Source: an uncultured Dyadobacter sp.
GTDB lineage: Bacteria; Bacteroidota; Bacteroidia; Cytophagales; Spirosomataceae
DNA: 64,000 nt
Direction: 5' to 3'
Assembly (NCBI RefSeq): GCF_946482605.1
Contig: NZ_CAMLSE010000010.1
Span: forward strand, 186,001 to 250,000
Shown: in pieces, positions 46,692-55,790 of the stretch
Position numbering within the stretch: the stretch's first letter is position 1
Layout: every line of letters starts with the position of its first letter
Position numbers and translations under genes: made by a program
Notes under the pieces: model-generated
Databases searched by the model: none
Told to the model about the DNA's origin: nothing
Seen by the model: the letters and a program-made list of their open reading frames with translations, nothing else

Positions 46692-46820
46692 AAAAATTCA
46701 GGAAATTTTCACTTTAAGATTTCTATAAGATAAATGTAGCGAATCCCGCTCAAAAACAGCATCAATTTTACAATTAATCCGTTTTCAAGACTGATTCGCC
46801 ACATTACTTATCGGACTGTG

Positions 46821-47300
46821 TCAGAACGGCAGATCGTCGTCGTCGCTGCTGCCAGCTGCCATCGATGGAGGTATCGGATCCGAAGGCCGGGGTGCATTAT
46901 TGCCCCTTGGTGCATTGTTCGGCTGCTGTTGGCCCTGATTATAGTCACCTCCTGAACTGGTCCCCGAAGGCCCACCGAGCAATGTCATACTGTTGGCACG
47001 AATCGTTACTCCAGTTCGTTGCTGCCCCTCTTTATCCGTCCATGTGTCTGTACGAATGCGCCCCTCGATATAAACCTGGTTTCCCTTTTTTAGATATTTC
47101 TCAGCTACTTTGGCAAGGCCCTCCCAAAGCTCGATCCGGTGCCATTCTGTATTATCGACCCTTTCGCCATTTTTGTTGGTATAGGTCTCCGTGGTGGCTA
47201 TGTTGAACTTCGCTACTGCCGAGCCGCTTTCCAGATAACGTACTTCCGGGTCACTACCCAGATTTCCAATTAGTATGACTTTGTTAACGCTTCCTGCCAT
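46821..47300 (-). CDS. ssb: Single-stranded DNA-binding protein
   Basis: This 159-residue protein has an OB fold of about 105 residues (VNKVILIGNLGSDPEVRY, EWHRIELWEGLAKVAEKYLKKGNQVYIEG), a Gly/Asn/Gln/Pro-rich flexible linker, and the acidic partner-binding tip DDDDLPF. This is the standard SSB layout. It sits upstream of gldE with 129 bases between them. Confidence 0.97.
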   Translation of the reverse strand: MAGSVNKVILIGNLGSDPEVRYLESGSAVAKFNIATTETYTNKNGERVDNTEWHRIELWEGLAKVAEKYLKKGNQVYIEGRIRTDTWTDKEGQQRTGVTIRANSMTLLGGPSGTSSGGDYNQGQQQPNNAPRGNNAPRPSDPIPPSMAAGSSDDDDLPF

Positions 47301-47366
47301 GATTTTTTATTGTGGATTTTGTTTGTTGCAGTTTTAAATATAGGAATATTAAATGAAATGCTTTCC

Positions 47367-48572
47367 CTAAATATCCTGCTCCGTAATTTTCCCGGTAGCC
47401 TTATCTTTCAGTATTAGCTTATTACGACCGTCGTGCGTTACTTCCTGCTTGATGAGGTAATGCGTTTCATTGTAAGAAACATAGTTGGAAGGCTTCGTTA
47501 CCCCTTCCCTGCCACGCCAGACCGGCAATTCCACTTTTTCCCAAAGTTTGGATTTCGCAGATCTGTATGCCGCGTCGATCACCGCATTGACGATATAGCC
47601 ATCGTAGAATGTCTCCGCAGGCTCTGTTCCCTTTTCAGCAGCGTTGAACATGTCCGTAAACATGTGATTATACCCTAAATCGTTTACCTCGTCGCCCACC
47701 GGAAACAACCAACCTGTATTGCTTTCTGCCTTTTCGGCCACATACTCTTCCCCGGCTCCGTCCGGGTTCTTCCCGGTCGTAAACATTTCAAAACCGGTGC
47801 GAAGAAAGTTATTGATCCAGATGGTCCCTTCCGTGCCCATCACCTCATCCCTCAAATCCATCCCTCCCCTGAACGTCCAGCTTACCTCAAACTGCCCGAT
47901 GGCTCCATTTTCATATTTCACCAATGCAATCGCATGATCTTCCGCATCGATCGGCTTCACCTGCGTGTCCGCCCAGCACATCACTTCCACCGGCTTAATG
48001 TCCTTTCCTATAAAATTCCGGGATATTTCAATGCAATGGCACCCCAGATCCAGAATGCAGCCGCCCCCCGCCTGTTCTATATCCCAAAACCATTCGCTAT
48101 GCGGCCCTGGGTGCGCCTCCCTCGACTTGGCCCAAATAATTCGACCCAGTGAGCCATTTTTAACACTTTCCAGGGATTTTAAAAACTTAGGCGTGTAGCA
48201 GAGATCTTCCAGATAGCCTGCAAATATCCCAGCCTCTTCCACCGCCTTCATCATACGCAAGGCCTCTTCCCCATTACGGCCCAATGGTTTCGTTGATACC
48301 ACCGCCTTCTTGTGTTTCGCGCAAAGCAGGACTGCCTCTTCATGAATATTATTAGGCAACGCAATACAAACCATATTCACGTCGGGATGAGCGATAACTT
48401 CTTCCATATCCGACGACCAGAAGTCGCAACCATAGTCTGTCGCGAACTTACGGGCACTTTCCTCCCGCCGCGCGTAAATGGCAACCACCCGATCGCGGCT
48501 GCGTTGGCCGTGAATGGATTCTGCATAAAAACGTCCGATAAAGCCGGACCCAAGCATGGCTATCTTCTGCAT
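47367..48572 (-). CDS. Gfo/Idh/MocA-family NAD(P)-dependent oxidoreductase
   Basis: This 401-residue protein has an N-terminal Rossmann domain (MLGSGFIGRFYAESIHG), the conserved STKPLGRN lysine motif, and an alpha/beta C-terminal domain with GGGCILDLGCHCIE where the catalytic histidine lies. Family members oxidise sugars, inositols or amino sugars; the substrate is not clear. It lies 43 bases after a phytanoyl-CoA dioxygenase-family gene and the two form a unit that splits ssb from mutY. Confidence 0.88.
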   Translation of the reverse strand: MQKIAMLGSGFIGRFYAESIHGQRSRDRVVAIYARREESARKFATDYGCDFWSSDMEEVIAHPDVNMVCIALPNNIHEEAVLLCAKHKKAVVSTKPLGRNGEEALRMMKAVEEAGIFAGYLEDLCYTPKFLKSLESVKNGSLGRIIWAKSREAHPGPHSEWFWDIEQAGGGCILDLGCHCIEISRNFIGKDIKPVEVMCWADTQVKPIDAEDHAIALVKYENGAIGQFEVSWTFRGGMDLRDEVMGTEGTIWINNFLRTGFEMFTTGKNPDGAGEEYVAEKAESNTGWLFPVGDEVNDLGYNHMFTDMFNAAEKGTEPAETFYDGYIVNAVIDAAYRSAKSKLWEKVELPVWRGREGVTKPSNYVSYNETHYLIKQEVTHDGRNKLILKDKATGKITEQDI

Positions 48573-48615
48573 AAAGGCTATTTAAGATTAAGGTTTGTTC
48601 AGGAACTGTATTCTG

Positions 48616-49473
48616 TTATTTGGTTTTCACTTCGTTCTCCCAGCCAGTCGTTTTCAATGCGGGATCATCTTCTTTTTTGAGAAAGTCCACATTACCAAAT
48701 GCCTCTGCATTCCATTCCATCAAAGCGTGATCCGGCACGATGGATACCGGTACACGCCACGAATTGGACGTTTCGCTGTAAGCGATGTTGGATTGGGAGT
48801 TGTAACAGGATATAAGCGACCACCTTGGATGGTCCGACAAGTTGGCCTCGGACCGATGCATTAAGTTGCTATGGAAAAACAATGCATCACCGGGCTCGAT
48901 TTCGCAGTACACCAGATCCATTGTTTTCAATGCATGGTTCACCATTTCCATGTCCGCGCCCACCTGCTCGCCAGCGAACCCGTGATTGACGCGGCCCATT
49001 TTGTGAGATCCTTTGATTACCTGCAGGCAGCCGTTTTCCCGATTCGCCGGTGTAAGCGCGATCATGACGCTCATGAGCTGGTCCGGAAAAATGAATTGAT
49101 TTTTATACCAATAACCATAGTCCTGATGCCACTCCCAGGCACCGCCCACTTTGGGCTCCTTTTGCATTAGTTTCGTATGAAAATGGCAAACCGGACTTTC
49201 CTCCTGCAAAAGCTGCCACACGGAATTGACCATCCGTTCGCTACGGATCAGGTAACCAAATACGTCGTCTCTCGGTGTAAACCACAGCGATAGTTTGGTT
49301 TTCTTCCCCGACTGATCGTTCAGGTCCATCGCATTCTTCTGCATGACCGAATTTTCCAGCGCCGTATGATACAATTTATCTATCTCCTCGGCTGAGAACA
49401 GGCCTTTAACGACCAGATAACCATCGCGGTTATAGTCTGCAACCTGACCTGAGTTTAAATTGAAATTACCCAT
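48616..49473 (-). CDS. Phytanoyl-CoA dioxygenase (PhyH) family Fe(II)/2-oxoglutarate oxygenase
   Basis: This 285-residue double-stranded beta-helix oxygenase has the iron triad motif H-x-D in WEWHQDYGYW, the distal histidine in LFFHSNLMHRSEAN and an arginine for 2-oxoglutarate nearby. PhyH-family enzymes hydroxylate varied small molecules; many in Bacteroidota sit beside Gfo/Idh/MocA oxidoreductases in catabolic clusters. The start at 49473 is supported by a canonical promoter 27 bases upstream. Confidence 0.88.
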   Translation of the reverse strand: MGNFNLNSGQVADYNRDGYLVVKGLFSAEEIDKLYHTALENSVMQKNAMDLNDQSGKKTKLSLWFTPRDDVFGYLIRSERMVNSVWQLLQEESPVCHFHTKLMQKEPKVGGAWEWHQDYGYWYKNQFIFPDQLMSVMIALTPANRENGCLQVIKGSHKMGRVNHGFAGEQVGADMEMVNHALKTMDLVYCEIEPGDALFFHSNLMHRSEANLSDHPRWSLISCYNSQSNIAYSETSNSWRVPVSIVPDHALMEWNAEAFGNVDFLKKEDDPALKTTGWENEVKTK

Positions 49474-49499
49474 GAACTGTCGTAGTTAAGTGTTTAGTA

Positions 49500-49529
49500 C
49501 AAAAATATATTACTTAAAACACAATTCAA
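49500..49529 (-). promoter_or_regulatory. Canonical promoter of the phyH-oxidoreductase unit
   Basis: On the minus strand TTG (49527-49529), exactly 19 bases and TATTTTTG (49500-49507) match the Bacteroidota consensus fully. It shows that the two-gene insertion has its own transcript. Confidence 0.78.
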
Positions 49530-49580
49530 GCCATTCCCATTCACCATTTCAACCGGCACTTCTGGTCAATGACGCGGAGG

Positions 49581-50660
49581 TCAAAGGTAGTTTTCCTCAC
49601 GCAGTACAGTGTCAATCAGGATTGGCTTGGGAAGCACTTCAATCTGTTCATGATTGTAAAAAGCCATTCCCGGTGGTAAATCTATTGTCTCGTTTTCAGG
49701 AATCTCAAGCCACCAGAACCGGACCTGGAGCCTTTGATGAGTCAGTATATGAGCATATACCTTCGTAATCTCAGTCAGTCGGCCGTGACCCAACCATACG
49801 CTCAACGCACCATCTGCATCCAGATCGTCGGGCGACAATGCCGGTACTTTCGACTCAACCAGATAAAAATCGTACAGTCCCGTCCAGATATCCTTGCCCC
49901 TGCGCTCGCGCATGGCCAGCCTGTCGCCTTGCTTAATGATAAAATAGTTGAGAAACCGCTGGCGGATGGTCAACTTCTTGATCTTGACCGGGAGTTGCCC
50001 CTGCATTTGCCGGAGACACGCAAAGCAATGGTCATTGAAAATACAAACTGCACAATTGGGCGACACAGGAACGCATTGCAAAGCACCGAACTCGATCATA
50101 GCCTGGTTATAGGTCGCCGGGTCTTCTTGTGACACCAGCTCTTTTGCCAAGGCCGCAAATTCCTTTTTTCCCTCATTGCTAAGCATATCCGACTGCACCC
50201 CGAAAATACGCGCCATGACGCGGTACACATTCCCGTCAATCGCCGCAACGGCCTCGTCGAAGGCAAAAGAAGCGATCGCCGCAGCGGTATAATGCCCGAG
50301 TCCTTTGAGCCTGGCAAGCTCTGCAGCTGTTTCCGGAAATTTTCCGCCAAAGTCGGCAACCACCTGGCGGGCCGTGAAGTGCATGTTCCGTGCACGCGAG
50401 TAGTATCCCAATCCTTGCCATAGCCGGAGCACATCCCGTTCATCGGCCGCCGCCAGGTCAAATACCGTCGGATACTGATCGACAAAACGCTCGTAGTAGG
50501 GCATTCCCTGAGCGACGCGTGTCTGCTGCAGAATCACTTCTGACAACCAAATTTTATATGGGTCTTTGGTTTCCCGCCAGGGCAAAGGGCGGTGGTTTTC
50601 AACATACCAGGATTTCAGCTTTCTGTTAAAATCAATCACCTCAAAATGATCCGGTATCAT
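49581..50660 (-). CDS. mutY: A/G-specific adenine glycosylase MutY
   Basis: This 359-residue enzyme removes adenine mispaired with 8-oxoguanine. It has the catalytic glutamate in WLSEVILQQTRV, the helix-hairpin-helix GLGHYTAAAIASFAF followed by the catalytic Asp in AIDGNVYRV, an iron-sulfur cluster signature C-x6-C-x2-C-x5-C, and a C-terminal NUDIX-like recognition domain. An in-frame ATG seven codons upstream (50681) is possible. It is divergent from the HU gene, the usual order in this phylum. Confidence 0.94.
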   Translation of the reverse strand: MIPDHFEVIDFNRKLKSWYVENHRPLPWRETKDPYKIWLSEVILQQTRVAQGMPYYERFVDQYPTVFDLAAADERDVLRLWQGLGYYSRARNMHFTARQVVADFGGKFPETAAELARLKGLGHYTAAAIASFAFDEAVAAIDGNVYRVMARIFGVQSDMLSNEGKKEFAALAKELVSQEDPATYNQAMIEFGALQCVPVSPNCAVCIFNDHCFACLRQMQGQLPVKIKKLTIRQRFLNYFIIKQGDRLAMRERRGKDIWTGLYDFYLVESKVPALSPDDLDADGALSVWLGHGRLTEITKVYAHILTHQRLQVRFWWLEIPENETIDLPPGMAFYNHEQIEVLPKPILIDTVLREENYL

Positions 50661-50745
50661 ATTATTTTCACTTATGTGCACTGTTTTTTAATGAATTATA
50701 TAAAAAAGGGACTGATCATACTTTTAAGTTTTAGTAAAATTACCG

Positions 50746-50753
50746 TACCTTTG
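50746..50753 (+). promoter_or_regulatory. HU gene promoter -7 box
   Basis: TACCTTTG is a perfect TAnnTTTG, 66 bases before the HU start, with TTA at the -33 position 19 bases upstream. Confidence 0.65.
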
Positions 50754-50819
50754 TGTTCCCAAAATTTACAGGAGTAAGTAAATTAATGAAATAATATCCA
50801 CTTAAAGTAAACAATCAAA

Positions 50820-51125
50820 GTGACTAAGGCAGACGTAATCGCACAGATTTCCGAGAAAACAGGCGTAGACAAGGGCGACGTTCAGCAAACGCTAGAATCG
50901 TTTTTTACCGTGGTAAAGGACTCACTTTCTGATGGTGAGAACCTTTATGTAAGAGGTTTCGGTAGTTTCATCAACAAAAAACGTGCGCGCAAAGTGGCCC
51001 GCAATATTTCAAAGGGAACTTCCATGATTATTGACGAGCACTTTGTACCAAGCTTCAAGCCTGCAAAAGTTTTTGTTGAGCAGGTAAAAGAAAGTGACAA
51101 ACTGAAAGCAGTCGCTGAAAAGTAA
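50820..51125 (+). CDS. HU/IHF-family DNA-binding protein
   Basis: This 101-residue protein aligns along its length with HU (MTKADVIAQISEKTGVDKGDV, LYVRGFGSFINKKRARKVARNIS, FVPSFKPAKVF). It bends and compacts DNA as a dimer. The start is GTG at 50820; there is no nearby ATG that keeps the HU N terminus. The arm region (SKGTSMIIDEHFV) is slightly different from classical HU, and a short charged tail is added. It begins the HU-TPR-mS38-rng series on the plus strand. Confidence 0.93.
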   Translation: MTKADVIAQISEKTGVDKGDVQQTLESFFTVVKDSLSDGENLYVRGFGSFINKKRARKVARNISKGTSMIIDEHFVPSFKPAKVFVEQVKESDKLKAVAEK

Positions 51126-51155
51126 TTTACCTGAACAAGGTTGGGTTATAAGAGT

Positions 51156-52004
51156 ATGAAAAAGTCCATTCTTCTTTCTTGTGTATTTGCGGTCGCATTG
51201 GTCGGAACGCTTTTCAGTCTCCCCAAAGTGGTCGTTAACAACAAAGGGAAGGAGATGGAAAAGGGGGGAAGTCAGTCGGCTGCTGCTGCGCCCGCAACAG
51301 CTTCCGCACCGGAATCCTCTTCCAAATCGCATGATGGAGCCGTTTTATCCCCTGATCAGCAGAAAATGATTGATCAGCTGAGAAACGGCTTCAATCAGGC
51401 GGGAGAAAAAGAAAAGGTTAATGCAGGAATCAAGCTTTCCGACGAGTTTGCGAAACTTCAAAAGTTAGATAGTGCCGCATTCTATGCCGAAAAAGTGGCG
51501 TCCTTATCGCCTTCCATCGAAAACCTCGTCAGAACGGGTGACCGTTACTATGAAGCATACGGATTTGCGGTGGACGAGCAGAAGGCTAAAAACCTGGGTG
51601 TCAAAACCCGCGAATATTATCAGAAAGCAATTGACCAGAATCCTGGACTATTGGCCGCAAAAGCCAATATGGCAATGACATACGTTAACACCGAGAACCC
51701 CATGCAGGGTATTCTGATGTTGCGTGAGGTGATTGACACAGATCCTACCAATGAGTTGGCGTTATTCAACTTAGGTATCTTGTCCATGAGGTCCAATCAA
51801 TATTCAAAAGCTGCTGACAGGTTCAGACAGATTTTAACCAACAATGCTGCCAACACAAAGGCCAAGTTTTACCTGGGTCTTTCACTGGTGGAATTGGGTG
51901 ACAAGGAACAAGCAAGAAAGGTTCTGTCGGAGGTTAAAAAAGAGGAAAAAGATCCGGTGATACAACAAGCCATCGGCGAGTTGGAAGACCGTCTGAACAA
52001 CTGA
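51156..52004 (+). CDS. Exported TPR-repeat protein
   Basis: This 282-residue protein starts at the ATG at 51156 with a membrane anchor or signal (SILLSCVFAVALVGTLFSL), then a low-complexity Ala/Ser linker. About four TPR repeats follow (residues of about 85-275, including AALAKANMAMTYVNTENPMQG-like helices and FNLGILSMRSNQYSKAADRFRQIL). It is probably a periplasmic scaffold. It lies 30 bases after HU in a gene order common in Cytophagales; the function is unknown. Confidence 0.85.
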   Translation: MKKSILLSCVFAVALVGTLFSLPKVVVNNKGKEMEKGGSQSAAAAPATASAPESSSKSHDGAVLSPDQQKMIDQLRNGFNQAGEKEKVNAGIKLSDEFAKLQKLDSAAFYAEKVASLSPSIENLVRTGDRYYEAYGFAVDEQKAKNLGVKTREYYQKAIDQNPGLLAAKANMAMTYVNTENPMQGILMLREVIDTDPTNELALFNLGILSMRSNQYSKAADRFRQILTNNAANTKAKFYLGLSLVELGDKEQARKVLSEVKKEEKDPVIQQAIGELEDRLNN

Positions 52005-52052
52005 TCATCAGATCGATAGAGGAATTAATTTTTATTTATAAACGACATAATC

Positions 52053-52142
52053 ATGCCTTGCGGAAAAAAGAGAAAAAGACATAAGATCTCCACTCACAAG
52101 AGAAAGAAAAGACTTAGAAAAAACAGACATAAGAAGAAATAA
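52053..52142 (+). CDS. Tiny basic AURKAIP1/COX24 (mS38-like) ribosome-associated protein
   Basis: This 29-residue open frame is too short for routine detection. The peptide is more than half Lys/Arg/His (CGKKRKRHKISTHKRKKRL, then RKNRHKKK) and matches the AURKAIP1/COX24 domain, which in mitochondria is the small-subunit ribosomal protein mS38. Bacteroidota carry such a peptide, often just before the RNase E/G gene as here. It probably binds rRNA in the small subunit; that role is inferred from the mitochondrial family. Confidence 0.82.
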   Translation: MPCGKKRKRHKISTHKRKKRLRKNRHKKK

Positions 52143-52149
52143 TTGGCTA

Positions 52150-52227
52150 TGACCGGGTTTTAAACTATTAAGATCCGGTCATCCTTATTCCCCACGTTTG
52201 TATCCCGCTAACAGTCTGATCAGCGGG
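52150..52227 (+). promoter_or_regulatory. Two hairpins in the RNase G leader
   Basis: TGACCGG/CCGGTCA (52150-52156 with 52175-52181) and CCCGCT/AGCGGG (52204-52209 with 52222-52227) lie in the 128 bases between the small basic gene and rng. The first may be a weak terminator. In E. coli the rne leader folds for autoregulation, so a similar role is possible. Confidence 0.4.
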
Positions 52228-52270
52228 GAGTTAAGTATCAACATTATCGAGCCATTCAGTTGGTTGAACA

Positions 52271-53833
52271 TTGAGTAACGAATTACTAATCAATTCTACT
52301 CAAAAGGGAGAGCGTATAGCCCTTTTGCAGGATAAACGTCTTTTAGAATATCACGTAGAAACACCGGATCAGAGCTTTACCGTAGGCGATATATACCTGG
52401 GTACTGTTCGGAAGCTGGTGGCAGGGCTCAATGCTGCCTTTGTAGACGTTGGTTTTGAAAAAGATGCATTTCTGCATTATCTTGATCTGGGTCCCAATAT
52501 CAACTCCCTGAATAAGCTTACCAAGGACGTTATCGCCAAACGCGGAAATTCCGGCAAATTGAATAATTTCAAGATGGAGCCGGAAATAGAGAAGCTTGGT
52601 AAAATTGACAAGGTCCTCTCCAAAAATCAGCCTATCCTGGTCCAGATTGTCAAAGAACCTATTTCTACAAAAGGTCCGCGACTCTCCTGCGACATATCGA
52701 TTGCAGGACGTTACATCGTACTCGTCCCATTTTCGAATTCTGTCAACCTTTCCAAGAAAATCACTGATAAGCAGGAAAGAAACCGCTTGCAGCGGCTGAT
52801 GTCTTCCATCAAACCTCAGAATTTCGGGGTGATCATCCGTACCGTCGCAACGGGCAAGGATGTAGATGAGCTCAATAAAGATTTACAGGATTGCCTCGAC
52901 AAGTGGGAAAATGGTATCAAAGCGCTTCGTGACGCCAAACCCCGCGACCGGGTTATCGGTGAAATGAACCGCGCATCCTCCATTATCCGCGATATGCTGA
53001 ACGAATCTTTCGACAGCATCACCGTTGATTCCAAGGAAGTTTACGATGATATTAAAGCGTACATCCACAACATTGCACCGGAAAAGGAGAATATCCTGAA
53101 GCTGCACAACGGGAAGAATAAGTTATTTGAACAGTTCGGCCTTGAGAAGCAGATCAAGTCATTGTTTGGGCGCTCGGTAAGCCTGCCTAACGGCGGTTAC
53201 CTGATCATTGAGCATACGGAAGCATTGCACGTGATCGATGTTAACAGCGGGAATAAATCCAATTCCGAAGAGGATCAGGAGGCAACCGCATTGAGCGTTA
53301 ACCTTGAAGCAGCCAAAGAGATCGCCCGCCAGCTGCGCCTGCGCGATATGGGGGGGATTATCGTCGTCGACTTCATCGACATGAAAAAAGCGGAGAATAA
53401 ACGTACGCTTTTCGATGTCATGCGGGACGAAATGAAGGGAGACCGTTCCAAGTATACGGTGCTTCCGCTTTCGAAATTCGGTCTTTTGCAAATTACGCGC
53501 CAGCGTGTCAGACCGGAAATGAATATCGTTACCCGGGAGACCTGCCCAACCTGCGGTGGCACCGGTACGATCCAGGCCAGCATTCTCGTTTCGGATGTGA
53601 TCGCCAACAACCTCGACTACATTCTGACCAAGCAGAATGAACGTGGTATCACCATTTCATTGCACCCGTTCCTGCATTCGTATTTTACGAAAGGTATTAT
53701 GTCGGAGCAGGTCAAATGGTTCTTCCATTACAAAACCTGGGTAAAACTCATCAAAGACTCGTCACTGGGCGTTGTTGATTTCAAGTTCCACAACCGCTAC
53801 GGGGAGGAAATCGAAATTGTACCGGTGAGCTAA
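52271..53833 (+). CDS. rng: Ribonuclease E/G family endoribonuclease
   Basis: This 520-residue RNase G-type enzyme has an N-terminal S1 domain (VGDIYLGTVRKLVAGLNAAFVDVG), a catalytic DNase I-like domain with the metal aspartates in VIDVNSGNK and VVDFIDMKK, and the zinc-link CPTCGGTGTI that joins dimers. There is no C-terminal degradosome scaffold. The start is TTG at 52271, because the conserved MSNELLINS sequence begins there and no ATG is close. Confidence 0.94.
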   Translation: MSNELLINSTQKGERIALLQDKRLLEYHVETPDQSFTVGDIYLGTVRKLVAGLNAAFVDVGFEKDAFLHYLDLGPNINSLNKLTKDVIAKRGNSGKLNNFKMEPEIEKLGKIDKVLSKNQPILVQIVKEPISTKGPRLSCDISIAGRYIVLVPFSNSVNLSKKITDKQERNRLQRLMSSIKPQNFGVIIRTVATGKDVDELNKDLQDCLDKWENGIKALRDAKPRDRVIGEMNRASSIIRDMLNESFDSITVDSKEVYDDIKAYIHNIAPEKENILKLHNGKNKLFEQFGLEKQIKSLFGRSVSLPNGGYLIIEHTEALHVIDVNSGNKSNSEEDQEATALSVNLEAAKEIARQLRLRDMGGIIVVDFIDMKKAENKRTLFDVMRDEMKGDRSKYTVLPLSKFGLLQITRQRVRPEMNIVTRETCPTCGGTGTIQASILVSDVIANNLDYILTKQNERGITISLHPFLHSYFTKGIMSEQVKWFFHYKTWVKLIKDSSLGVVDFKFHNRYGEEIEIVPVS

Positions 53834-53837
53834 GAAG

Positions 53838-54614
53838 TTATCGGTTTTTCCACACAGGTTTCCGTTTTTCCGCAAACGCTTTTGCGCCTTCTCTGGCATC
53901 TTCCGATTGCAGCAGGTAGTCCAGCTCTGTTTTGAGATAACTATGCTTTTCGCTATCCGGAATAGCCTGGATATGCCGCATGGCCTGCACTCCTTTTTGA
54001 ATGGCTAATGGCGCGTTTTCACAGATCTGGTCAGCAAGTGCACCGACTTTGGAAGCTATTTCTTCTCTCTCCACGACCTCAGTCAGTAAACCCATTTGCA
54101 ATGCCTCCGCCGAGCTGTAATTACGGCCCGTAATGGCCATTTCGAGGATTTTTCTCTGAGGTATAACCGGCAGCAATGACGCCATGACCTGCATCGGCCA
54201 GATTCCCCTCTTTACTTCAGGGAGACCGAAAACCGCCTCCGGAACGCTGATCACCAATGTACAACCGCAGATGATCAAAAATCCACCGGCGAGAACAGGA
54301 CCTTCCACTTGCGAAATGCAGGGCTTTGATAACGCTGCAAAAGCATCACCCAACCGAATCTCCTCCCAGGGTGCCGGCAGTGAGGTATTGACCTGATCCA
54401 TCGTGGGGTCATGGAACGCATTCAGGTCCGCGCCCGCGCAGAACACCGGACCTTCTGCATTCACAATCACACAGCGCACGTCGTCGTTGTAATGCGCATA
54501 CGCAAGCGCAAATGCGATCTCAGCTGCCATTGTGGGCGTGAATGCATTTCGCTTTTCGGGTCTGCTTAATGTAAGGGTAAAAATATGTCCGGCCAATGTA
54601 GTTTTGATATACAT
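53838..54614 (-). CDS. Enoyl-CoA hydratase/isomerase family protein
   Basis: This 258-residue crotonase-fold protein has the oxyanion-hole segments RPEKRNAFTPTM, VFCAGADLNAF and EGPVLAGGFLIICGCTLVI. The catalytic glutamate expected after GLPEVKRGIWP is present in that block. Start at the ATG at 54614 (MYIKTTLAGH), where homology begins. The exact reaction, hydratase or methylglutaconyl-CoA type, is open. It converges on rng with four bases between stops. Confidence 0.88.
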   Translation of the reverse strand: MYIKTTLAGHIFTLTLSRPEKRNAFTPTMAAEIAFALAYAHYNDDVRCVIVNAEGPVFCAGADLNAFHDPTMDQVNTSLPAPWEEIRLGDAFAALSKPCISQVEGPVLAGGFLIICGCTLVISVPEAVFGLPEVKRGIWPMQVMASLLPVIPQRKILEMAITGRNYSSAEALQMGLLTEVVEREEIASKVGALADQICENAPLAIQKGVQAMRHIQAIPDSEKHSYLKTELDYLLQSEDAREGAKAFAEKRKPVWKNR

Positions 54615-54704
54615 AAACCGGACTGAATCGAATGCCTGAATGGCATCTCTGGTGTAGAACTGCATGCCGAAACCTGTTTATTTAGCTTAGGCAATTATAG
54701 TGAA

Positions 54705-55790
54705 TTATCGGGTTAAGACCCCTTCCAGCATTTCAATATACTGAGCGATGCCCTCTTCTATTTCATGCAGGTAAATAAACTCATCGGCGCTATGCGACCT
54801 GGCAGAATGCCCTGGACCCATTTTGAGCGACGGGCAATCCAACAATGCCTGATCTGAAGTAGTGGGCGAACCATATGCATTACGTCCCAATTTCAAGCCT
54901 TTCACTACGATCGGGTGATCGATTGGAATGCTCGACGGGCGCAAGCGGATCGAGCGCGGTACTACTTCCGACTGGATATTAGATTGAATCTCACCAATCA
55001 CCTCTTCCAGCGTATACTGATCTGTCACACGCACGTCGATCGTGAATGTGCAGGCATCGGGTACCACATTATGCTGGGTACCGGCATTGATGATCGTCAC
55101 CGACATTTTAATCGGGCCGAGGGTTGGTGAAACTTTCGGAAATTGATGCGATTTAATCCACCGGATATCTTCCAGGGCCTTGTAAATGGCGTTATCCCCT
55201 TCCTCACGGGCTGCATGACCGGAAATTCCCTTAGCAGTGCAATCGAGAACAAGTAAGCCTTTTTCGGCCACCGCCAAATGCATTTCCGTCGGTTCTCCGA
55301 CGATCGCAAATGCAATTTCCGGCAATTCAGGCGCTACGATTTCGAGGCCTTCCTTTCCTGAGATTTCTTCTTCGGCAGTTGTTGCGATAGCGACGTTGTA
55401 GGTCAGATCTTCCCTGTCATAGAAGTGGCAGAATGTGGCAATCAATGATACGAGACATCCGCCTGCGTCGTTGCTGCCTAATCCGTAAAGCTTCCCATCC
55501 AGTTCAATGGCTTTGAACGGATCGAGCGTCCAGGATTTATTCGGCTTTACAGTGTCGTGATGGGAATTCAGCAACATTGTAGGCTTACTTCCATCGAAAT
55601 GCCGGTTGTACGCCCACAGGTTGTTCTTTTTAGTATGAAAAGGAATGTTCCTTGCGATAAAAAAGTCTGCTATAAGCTTAGCTGTATTCTCCTCTTCTTT
55701 GCTGAACGAAGGCGTTTCAATGAGGTTCTTTAAAAGCTCAATGGCCTCCCTGGAGAGCATCTGTATGTTTTCCAAAGCGTTGTTTACCAT
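54705..55790 (-). CDS. M20-family deacetylase of arginine biosynthesis (ArgE-like)
   Basis: This 361-residue two-domain zinc hydrolase has the M20 ligands in NSHHDTVKP, GLGSNDAGGC, TAEEEISG and GEPTEMHLA and the closing GPGHSARSHSADEF. It probably removes the N-acyl group from acetylornithine or acetylcitrulline; Bacteroidota often use the citrulline route with succinyl or acetyl intermediates. Its ATG overlaps the proA end by seven bases, so it is coupled to proB-proA, and it faces the argG cluster. Confidence 0.87.
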   Translation of the reverse strand: MVNNALENIQMLSREAIELLKNLIETPSFSKEEENTAKLIADFFIARNIPFHTKKNNLWAYNRHFDGSKPTMLLNSHHDTVKPNKSWTLDPFKAIELDGKLYGLGSNDAGGCLVSLIATFCHFYDREDLTYNVAIATTAEEEISGKEGLEIVAPELPEIAFAIVGEPTEMHLAVAEKGLLVLDCTAKGISGHAAREEGDNAIYKALEDIRWIKSHQFPKVSPTLGPIKMSVTIINAGTQHNVVPDACTFTIDVRVTDQYTLEEVIGEIQSNIQSEVVPRSIRLRPSSIPIDHPIVVKGLKLGRNAYGSPTTSDQALLDCPSLKMGPGHSARSHSADEFIYLHEIEEGIAQYIEMLEGVLTR

